Source: CAYMRB01 sp964392615
GTDB taxonomy: Bacteria; Planctomycetota; UBA8108
Assembly: GCA_964392615.1 (NCBI GenBank)
Contig: CAYMRB010000321.1
Location: forward strand, 1 to 11,980
Length of the DNA stretch: 11,980 nucleotides
Reading direction: 5' to 3'
Each line of letters begins with the position of its first letter. The first letter of the stretch is position 1. The position numbers and the translations under genes are program-made. Positions 1-5,199 of the stretch are shown piece by piece. Under the pieces are notes generated by a model, which searched no databases, was not told where the DNA came from, and saw nothing but the letters and a program-made list of their open reading frames with translations.

Positions 1-54
1 GTCGGAGTCGGAGTCGGAGTCGGAGTCGGAGTCGGAGTCGGAGTCGGAGTCGGA
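1..54. repeat. (GTCGGA)9 tandem hexamer array
   Basis: Nine perfect copies of GTCGGA run from the first base of the window, followed by one diverged unit (GCCGGT, 55-60). The next three bases are the stop codon of the minus-strand glycosidase gene. Read in the sense of that gene, the array is TCCGAC repeated immediately after the stop, so it forms the 3' untranslated or intergenic region. The window edge cuts it, so its true length is unknown. A related hexamer-rich tract follows the DUF1080 gene at 5012-5079. No reading frame of its own is supported. Confidence 0.95.
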
Positions 55-60
55 GCCGGT

Positions 61-2997
61 CTACTCGATGACGTACCAGGCCATGCCCTGCGCCGGCACG
101 GCCACCGGCAGCGTGGCGCGATAGCGGCGGTCGAGGCGGTACTCGACCGGTGGGCCCTCTCCCGCGCGGACGCGAGCGGTGTCGGTCAGGCCGGTGTAGT
201 AGAGATCGATGGGGATCCGCTTCTCGACCGCACGTTCGAGCGGGTTGAAGACGACCAGGAGCCCCTTCTGCGTCAGGCGTGGGTTGACGTGCAGCATCCA
301 ATCGAGGTCGCGGCCGTCCGCGCGGCGTCCGTGGATGACGTCGCTTTCGAGGATGGTGCGGTAGCGCTTGAACCACTTCACCCAGCGCGCGACGAGGTCC
401 TTCGTGCGATCCGTGTCGAACAGGCGCGGTCCGCGGTAGCACGCTTGGACGCCGAGCGCGAGGTTCGAGTAGAGCATGCGCTCGTAGTGATCGCGATGCT
501 CGTCGAGCGGTTCGATCGTCGCAGCGGCTCCGCCGCCGTGGTACTGCGTCAGCGGAACGAACATCCAGCCCATGCTCGGCGTCTTGGTCCACGTGCCGTC
601 GTAGATGTTCTGGCGCGTGTGGATGACCTGCTGAGCGCGCGGCAGCGACCAGTTCGTCTCGCGGTAACCCATGCCGCACTTGTTCGAGCCGGCGAGGTAG
701 TAGAAGTCAGGGACGTTCAAGTACACGCCGCGGGAGCGGCAGAAACGGTAGAAGTCCCGAATCGCCACCCACTGGTTCCAGCGCGAGTCCTCGAATCCTC
801 GATGGCCGGGATGGTCGCCTGACGTGCACTCGTCGCCCGGGTACGAGCCGTCGTGCTCGAGAAGCCGGAAGCCCGTCGTCTCGTAGAATGAGTACAGCTT
901 CCGGAAGTACGCCTGGCCCCACGCGCTCTCGAGGCACGGCGAGTTGCCGAATGTCGGACGTTTGCCGTCGGGCATGACGACGTCGTTGCCGCCGCCCACG
1001 CGCCGGGACGCGAGGAGCGAGTAGCCGCCGATCTCGACGCCGTGCTCGCGGGCGTAGTCGGCATACGCCTTCATCTTCGCGCGGTACTCGGCGGAGTCGT
1101 TCTCGATGTTGAAACCGCTGCCGAACGTGAGAATCACCATCTCGAATCCGACCTCGGCGCACTGGTCGATCGCTCGACGCACGGTCTTCGGATCCGACCA
1201 GCGCACGTGCATCATCAGCGGGTTCTCGGTGACCCAGGGCGCGATCGTCCGATACATTCGGCGCACCGAGAGGCTCTTGCGTTCCCGGGCCGTCGAGTCG
1301 TACGGCAGGAGGAACGCGCGGAAGCTCTCGAACGAGCCGCCGGGCGCGATGAGCTGGTCGGGGCCGAGCTTCGGGCGCACCTCGAGCTGGCAGGGACTCC
1401 GACGCAGGTAGTTGACCTGCGTCGCATAGTCCGGATCGGCCTCCCAGTGAACCGACTTGCGTGACGCGTTGTGCGACGTCATGCCTCCGAAGGAGTAGTC
1501 GGTCTCGACGTGAAGAATCGGGCGCGGAAACGGCACGCCGCGATCCTCGACGTAGGAGGCGTGCTCGACGACGGCGAGGACTTCGCTCGTGAAGCGTTGC
1601 AGCCGAACGGGCCGCGGGGTCGGGTTGTCGACCGTGATCCACTTGCTCAGCACCGGGATGCCGTCGTACAGCTCGTAGTGGACCGACACGCGTACGGGGG
1701 CCGCGGGCTCCTTCTTGTCGGTTGTCGCGGCGACCTTCTTCGCGTCGAAGGCGCTCCATGCAGCGACGGCGAGCACACGGGACCGCACCAGCTCGCCCTT
1801 GTCGCCGCCGTAGTCAGCCGCGCCGCCCTGTACGTCGAGCTTGCCGACGCGGAGCGCGCGCGGCTCGCCGAGTGCGGCGGTTCGGCCTGCCGACGCGACC
1901 GTTCGCCACGCACCGCCGGGCGTCGCCGGACGGGCGTCGCATGCGATCGTTGCCGCCTCGAGTCGCAGCCGCAGCGTCCAGGGCGTCGCGAGGTCGAGCT
2001 CGATCTGGCGGCCCAGATTCCACTGCTCGCGCCGGCCGCCCCAGCGGCCGAACGGCGCCTTGTCCCCGCGCGGCCGGACGTGAAACTCCACGACCCTGCC
2101 TCTGTCGAAGACGAGCGCCAATCCTGGCCCCCAGCTCGAGGAGCGGTCCGTGCCGAAATCGATCGTCGCCTTTAAGTGTCGCGCGCCCCGGGGCAGGGGC
2201 CTTTCAGCGAACACCGCGGTGTTCGTTGGCGTGTAGATCGCGCCGGCCTTGCCCTCGTTCTCGAACGAGCTGCGCGCGTGAGCGTCGGTCGTGTGGATCT
2301 TCCAAGCCTTGTCGAGCTCGTGGAAGTCGTCGGCGAGGAGGCGTACGCGGCCGAGGTCGCTCGGCAGCGCGGCTCCTCCCGGGCCCGCGGTCGGATCCGG
2401 CATCTCGTAGTCCATGCGCAGGCGGACTCCGGCCGGCGGCCAGCGCACGCCCGGTGCATGGTGGCGCACGCGTTTCCACTGCACCCGCTCCAGCGGCTTG
2501 CCGACGTGGAACCCGACGAAGCGGAACGCCCGCTCGTCGGCGCGCAGGTGATCGACCCACTCCGGCAGGAGGTAGGCGTAGTTCGGCTGACCTTTCAGCC
2601 CGCCGATCTCGTAGCGCACGCCATCGAGCTCGACGATCGCTTCCGGCTTCACACCGCGCAGGAGTGCGGCGCCGGTGACCAGGTGGTCGAACCCGACCGT
2701 CGCCGCGTTGGGCGCGAGGCGAAACGTACGCCGGATGAGGCCGTTGTCGAGCGCGATCTCCGCGGCGTGATCCGTTCGGAAGACGCCGGCTCGATACGGC
2801 GACGGGTCGATCAGCCAGTCGGTCGTGATCGAGCGGACCGGAAGCGGGGGCAGCAGCTCTCTGGCCGTACGACTTGCGTCGTCAGGGCGTGAGCTAATCG
2901 TGGGCGCCACGACGAGCAGAATCGTCGCGACGACGAGCATGCGACAGCGAAAGCGCCGGGTCATGTCATCATCTCGCGTGGGCGGCTGATGCGGCAT
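61..2997 (-). CDS. Secreted alpha-galactosidase-like glycoside hydrolase (clan GH-D-like) with an inserted beta-sandwich-like region
   Basis: Predicted exported glycosidase of 978 codons. A hydrophobic signal segment (LVVATILLVVAP, residues 21-32) follows an Arg-rich stretch. The second Met (residue 12, start at 2964) gives a more usual signal peptide; both candidate starts have only a weak CGAG eight bases upstream. Residues 60-200 and 435-560 look like the two halves of the beta-supersandwich domain that precedes the barrel in GH36-type enzymes. Residues 202-432 between them look like an inserted lectin/LamG-like beta-sandwich. The barrel starts near residue 590 (NPLMMHVRWSD). LLEHDGSYPGDEC places a candidate nucleophile at Asp716, in the position where GH27/GH36 enzymes carry K-x-D. 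An all-beta C-terminal domain ends the protein (LLVVFNPLERAV onward). Substrate is unknown; an alpha-galactoside or related glycan is inferred from the fold. The two CBS genes upstream on the same strand may share its transcript. Confidence 0.85.
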   Translation of the reverse strand: MPHQPPTRDDDMTRRFRCRMLVVATILLVVAPTISSRPDDASRTARELLPPLPVRSITTDWLIDPSPYRAGVFRTDHAAEIALDNGLIRRTFRLAPNAATVGFDHLVTGAALLRGVKPEAIVELDGVRYEIGGLKGQPNYAYLLPEWVDHLRADERAFRFVGFHVGKPLERVQWKRVRHHAPGVRWPPAGVRLRMDYEMPDPTAGPGGAALPSDLGRVRLLADDFHELDKAWKIHTTDAHARSSFENEGKAGAIYTPTNTAVFAERPLPRGARHLKATIDFGTDRSSSWGPGLALVFDRGRVVEFHVRPRGDKAPFGRWGGRREQWNLGRQIELDLATPWTLRLRLEAATIACDARPATPGGAWRTVASAGRTAALGEPRALRVGKLDVQGGAADYGGDKGELVRSRVLAVAAWSAFDAKKVAATTDKKEPAAPVRVSVHYELYDGIPVLSKWITVDNPTPRPVRLQRFTSEVLAVVEHASYVEDRGVPFPRPILHVETDYSFGGMTSHNASRKSVHWEADPDYATQVNYLRRSPCQLEVRPKLGPDQLIAPGGSFESFRAFLLPYDSTARERKSLSVRRMYRTIAPWVTENPLMMHVRWSDPKTVRRAIDQCAEVGFEMVILTFGSGFNIENDSAEYRAKMKAYADYAREHGVEIGGYSLLASRRVGGGNDVVMPDGKRPTFGNSPCLESAWGQAYFRKLYSFYETTGFRLLEHDGSYPGDECTSGDHPGHRGFEDSRWNQWVAIRDFYRFCRSRGVYLNVPDFYYLAGSNKCGMGYRETNWSLPRAQQVIHTRQNIYDGTWTKTPSMGWMFVPLTQYHGGGAAATIEPLDEHRDHYERMLYSNLALGVQACYRGPRLFDTDRTKDLVARWVKWFKRYRTILESDVIHGRRADGRDLDWMLHVNPRLTQKGLLVVFNPLERAVEKRIPIDLYYTGLTDTARVRAGEGPPVEYRLDRRYRATLPVAVPAQGMAWYVIE

Positions 2998-3085
2998 CGC
3001 ATCAGCTCGTGGGAATGACGATCGCGGCGCTCGAGCGATTTCCGGGGGACAGCAGAACGAAAGCTCTGGGGGCCCCTGACGTTCT

Positions 3086-3544
3086 CTACTTCGCCGCCTC
3101 GATCCTTTCCTGCAGGAACGATACGAGCCGTCGCGGTGTCACGATGCCCTGGATCTTGCCCTCGGCGTCGAGCACAGGGACGTGGCGGCACCCGTGCAGC
3201 GCGATGGCCGCGAGAGTCGAGGCCACCGTGTCGGTCGCGAAGACGAAAGTCGGGTGCTTCGTCATCACCTCGCTCACGGGAGTCCTCGACAGCTCCTCCC
3301 GACTGCCCGTGACCTCGTGCAGCACGTCCCACTCGGAGAACATGCCGGCGAGCTCGCCGTCGTCCTCGACCATCAGGCACGCGATCTCCAGGTCCGCCAG
3401 GATCTCGATCGCCTTCTGTACGTTCGTGTCGAGGCCGACGGTCACGAAGGGCTGCACCGTGATCGCGGAGACGCGCTTGGTAGCGAGCGCCTTCTCTAAC
3501 GGATCATCGTAGGTCGGCAGCTCGTAGTTCTTCAGATGATCCAC
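3086..3544 (-). CDS. Tandem CBS-domain protein (CBS pair 1)
   Basis: Cytoplasmic 152-residue protein consisting almost entirely of two CBS motifs, at about residues 26-83 and 90-147 (SEVMTKHPTFVF, RHVPVLDAEGKIQGIV). Such pairs form a Bateman module, which usually binds adenine nucleotides and regulates a partner protein. The start is GTG, with a strong AAGGAG six bases upstream. The first repeat keeps the S-x-x-D ribose-contact motif (SEWD, residues 70-73). The second has TPRR in the equivalent place, so at most one site looks canonical. There is no fused enzymatic, channel or DNA-binding domain. A second CBS-pair gene lies 75 bases upstream on the same strand, and the glycosidase gene begins 88 bases downstream, so a three-gene transcript is possible. 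The partner protein is not evident. Confidence 0.93.
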   Translation of the reverse strand: MDHLKNYELPTYDDPLEKALATKRVSAITVQPFVTVGLDTNVQKAIEILADLEIACLMVEDDGELAGMFSEWDVLHEVTGSREELSRTPVSEVMTKHPTFVFATDTVASTLAAIALHGCRHVPVLDAEGKIQGIVTPRRLVSFLQERIEAAK

Positions 3545-3550
3545 GGAATT

Positions 3551-3556
3551 CTCCTT
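3551..3556 (-). promoter_or_regulatory. Shine-Dalgarno site of CBS pair 1
   Basis: The minus strand reads AAGGAG, six bases before a GTG codon. This site decides in favour of the GTG start at 3544. Confidence 0.8.
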
Positions 3557-3619
3557 CCGGTCGGGGCTCGATATCCCACCGCGAGCCTCGGCGCGCGATA
3601 CGTCCGAACACCCGACATC

Positions 3620-4096
3620 TCAACCGCCCTCACGCTGCTGCGCGGTCGTCTCCGTGCCGACGCGTCGTGCCATCGTCTGGACGTGCTTCGGAAAGTGGTC
3701 GGCGAAGTACTCCATCAGGCCCTTCTGTCCGGTCAGCCCGACGGCCCTGCCGTCTTCGTCCGTCACGCAGACGAAGCGCATCCGATGCTCCTCCATCGAG
3801 GTGAGGACATGCGTGATCGGGTCCGTGACGGACACCTTGGCCCACTCGTCGGCCATGTTCTCGCCCACCGGCTCGTCCAGGATCTCCAGCTTGCTCACCA
3901 TGGCGCGCGCGAGCACACACTCGGTGAACATCCCGGTCGGTCTCCCGTCCGGGTCCACGACGATCGCACAGCCGAGCCGGACCTTCCGGAGCCGCTCGAC
4001 GACGGTCCTCACCGGCGTGTCCGGCGTGACCGCAACCAGCTGACGGATATTGAGGATCCGGACCGGCTGGCGGAGAATGTCCTCATAGAGTCCCAT
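3620..4096 (-). CDS. Tandem CBS-domain protein (CBS pair 2)
   Basis: Predicted cytoplasmic 158-residue Bateman-module protein. CBS repeats lie at about residues 13-70 (ITVTPDT-like VAVTPDTPV, then CAIVVDPDGRPTGMFT) and 77-133 (PVGENMADEWAKV, then RFVCVTDEDGRAVGLTGQKGL). The frame stays open upstream to 4201. The ATG at 4096 is preferred because AAAGGA lies six bases before it and the CBS homology begins soon after. Neither repeat has the canonical S/T-x-x-D ribose-contact Asp (TECV and TGQK instead), so classic adenosyl-ligand binding is doubtful; it may act by heterodimerising with the CBS protein encoded just downstream. The C-terminal tail (residues 134-158) is basic and probably disordered. 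It is the first gene of a possible minus-strand operon with CBS pair 1 and the glycosidase, and is divergent from the DUF1080 gene. Confidence 0.92.
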   Translation of the reverse strand: MGLYEDILRQPVRILNIRQLVAVTPDTPVRTVVERLRKVRLGCAIVVDPDGRPTGMFTECVLARAMVSKLEILDEPVGENMADEWAKVSVTDPITHVLTSMEEHRMRFVCVTDEDGRAVGLTGQKGLMEYFADHFPKHVQTMARRVGTETTAQQREGG

Positions 4097-4102
4097 GGCA
4101 CG

Positions 4103-4108
4103 TCCTTT
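4103..4108 (-). promoter_or_regulatory. Shine-Dalgarno site of CBS pair 2
   Basis: The minus strand reads AAAGGA, six bases before the ATG at 4096. It favours this internal start over the upstream ATG at 4201, which would add 35 residues lacking CBS-like character. Confidence 0.7.
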
Positions 4109-4160
4109 CGGCGAATCTCTGGGGCCGGAGTGCTGCGTCGCAGCCCGCCAGCCGTAGACA

Positions 4161-4189
4161 CAGATATCGAATCCCGTCAATTGAGTCAA
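4161..4189 (-). promoter_or_regulatory. Candidate sigma70-type promoter for the CBS genes
   Basis: The minus strand carries TTGACT (4189-4184), a 17-base spacer, then TATCTG (4166-4161). The -35 box matches the consensus at five of six positions and the -10 box at three of six. Transcription would start near 4154, giving a leader of about 58 bases before the CBS pair 2 ATG. Overlapping palindromes (TTGAGTCAA at 4181-4189 and TCAATTGA at 4178-4185, plus strand) cover the -35 box and could be an operator. Planctomycete promoters are poorly defined, so this is only a candidate. Confidence 0.35.
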
Positions 4190-4191
4190 GA

Positions 4192-4211
4192 GCGGCAGCA
4201 ATTTCTGCCGC
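4192..4211. other. Perfect inverted repeat in the divergent intergenic region
   Basis: GCGGCAG (4192-4198), a six-base loop (caattt), then CTGCCGC (4205-4211). It lies beside the candidate -35 box of the CBS genes and 19 bases before the ribosome-binding GAGG (4231-4234) of the DUF1080 gene. It may be a leader stem-loop of the DUF1080 mRNA or a regulator-binding site serving both directions. No U-tract follows, so a simple terminator is unlikely. Confidence 0.55.
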
Positions 4212-4242
4212 CGCAGATCCTACTTCTAGCGAGGCGAACATC

Positions 4243-5001
4243 ATGAAGAGCTACGTGTCCGCCGCTGTCGTGGCGTTTTCGGTCCTTTTTCCGCTCGGAG
4301 CGGTCGACACGGGCGACGAGGAGCGCGACACTCCGAATCCTGAGGAACGAGTCGCTCCGAATGTCGTCATCGACGCCTCCGATCCCGGTTGGCGCCCGCT
4401 CGGGGAGGACGATTTCGTCAATGTGAACTGCGCGCCCGACACGTGGACGTGGGACGACGGTGTCGCTCGCTGCACGGGCAGGCCGGTCGGCGTGATTCGC
4501 TCTCAGAAGCCGTTGAAGAACTTCGAGGTCCTCGTCGAGTGGCGTCACCTTCGCTCCGGGGGCAACTCCGGCGTATTCGTGTGGGCGAGCCAGAAATCGA
4601 TCGACTTGCTCGTGGCGGGCAAGAGGCGGCTGCCCCACGGCATCGAGGTGCAGGTCCTCGACCACGGGTACACCGAGCTGTACGAGAAGCGTCACCGCAA
4701 GAAAGCCGACTGGTTCACGACCGATGGCGACGTGTTCCCGACGGGGCCCGCGAAGATGAAGCCGTTCCCTCCAGTGGCGCCGAACGGCAAGCGCAGCTTT
4801 CCGTCGAAGCGGCGCAGCAAGGGAGTCGGCGCGTGGAACCGCTACTACATCCGGGCGATCAACGGCGAGGTGAGGTTGTGGGTCAACGGCGAGGAGGTCT
4901 CGGGCGGCACGGCCTGCGAACCGTCGAGCGGCTACCTGTGTCTCGAGTCCGAAGGAGCGCCGGTCGAGTTCCGGCGGCTGTTCCTGCGCGAATTGCCGTG
5001 A
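4243..5001 (+). CDS. Secreted DUF1080 protein (3-keto-disaccharide hydrolase family)
   Basis: Predicted exported protein of 252 residues. The start ATG has GAGG eight bases upstream. An N-terminal signal peptide (MKSYVSAAVVAFSVLFPLGA) precedes a spacer and one DUF1080 domain at about residues 45-250. Family hallmarks are WTWDDGVARCTG, the NFEVLVEWR beta strand, the glycine-rich SGGNSGVFVW, HGIEVQVLDHG, an aromatic-rich loop ending in TGPAKMKPFPP, a WNRYYIRAINGEVRLWVNG segment, and a C-terminal strand that closes the jelly roll (GYLCLESEGAPVEFRRLFLREL). Characterised relatives cleave 3-keto-glycosides in the periplasm, after a dehydrogenase has oxidised the sugar. No such dehydrogenase lies in this window. 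Length is normal for the family. It is divergent from the CBS genes and followed by a repeat-rich 198-base gap before the haem protein gene, so it may be monocistronic. Confidence 0.9.
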   Translation: MKSYVSAAVVAFSVLFPLGAVDTGDEERDTPNPEERVAPNVVIDASDPGWRPLGEDDFVNVNCAPDTWTWDDGVARCTGRPVGVIRSQKPLKNFEVLVEWRHLRSGGNSGVFVWASQKSIDLLVAGKRRLPHGIEVQVLDHGYTELYEKRHRKKADWFTTDGDVFPTGPAKMKPFPPVAPNGKRSFPSKRRSKGVGAWNRYYIRAINGEVRLWVNGEEVSGGTACEPSSGYLCLESEGAPVEFRRLFLRELP

Positions 5002-5011
5002 GGTGGGCGGA

Positions 5012-5079
5012 GTCGGTGTCGGACTCGGACGCCGCCCCCGACGCCGACGCCGCCCCCGACGCCGACGCCGACGCCGACC
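5012..5079 (+). repeat. Degenerate hexamer repeat with self-complementary halves downstream of DUF1080
   Basis: Ten bases after the DUF1080 stop a short run of GTCGG-type units (GTCGGT, GTCGGA, CTCGGA) changes into many GACGCC units interrupted by GCCCCC. The early GTCGGTGTCGG can pair with the later CCGACGCCGAC in RNA (11 bp, one G-U), so the tract could fold as an mRNA 3' hairpin. It shares its unit with the array at 1-54, which also abuts a gene 3' end. Terminator function is inferred only; there is no U-tract. The rest of the 198-base gap (5080-5199) holds an inverted repeat and the leader of the next gene. Confidence 0.75.
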
Positions 5080-5101
5080 GTGACTTTCGTCGCATACACG
5101 A

Positions 5102-5147
5102 GCCACCGGCGCAGCGGAGCATCGAGTGCGGTGGGCCGACCGGTGGC
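5102..5147 (+). other. Inverted repeat in the leader of the haem protein gene
   Basis: Perfect 8-base arms GCCACCGG (5102-5109) and CCGGTGGC (5140-5147) are separated by 30 bases. A competing shorter partner, CGGTGG, occurs at 5129-5134, so two alternative stems share the left arm. The structure ends about 50 bases before the chosen start codon at 5200. The same GCCACCG/CGGTGGC core recurs upstream of the beta-helix gene (8172-8194). A regulatory role is speculative. Confidence 0.45.
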
Positions 5148-5188
5148 ATCGGAGCCGGTGTGGCTACATCGCGTCCCATTCTCCGCCC

Positions 5189-5193
5189 GGAGG
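5189..5193 (+). promoter_or_regulatory. Shine-Dalgarno site deciding the haem protein start
   Basis: GGAGG lies six bases before the ATG at 5200. It supports that start over the in-frame GTG at 5080, which falls in the hexamer repeat and would place 40 non-signal residues before the signal peptide. Confidence 0.8.
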
Positions 5194-5199
5194 TCCCGG

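Noticed and set aside
707..1759. 350-codon minus-strand frame inside the glycosidase gene
   Set aside because: It is an out-of-frame shadow of the glycosidase, Arg-rich and without domain features; the main frame continues intact through this region.
3048..3075. Possible terminator between CBS pair 1 and the glycosidase (CAGAGC-TTTC-GTTCTG on the minus strand, next to GGGGGCCCC)
   Set aside because: The stem is only 6 bp with a G-U pair, and no U-tract follows.
4186..5106. Minus-strand open frame of 306 codons spanning the DUF1080 gene and the hexamer tract
   Set aside because: It starts with a poly-Arg and PTPTP stretch that is simply the translated repeat, and it runs antisense to a well-supported gene.
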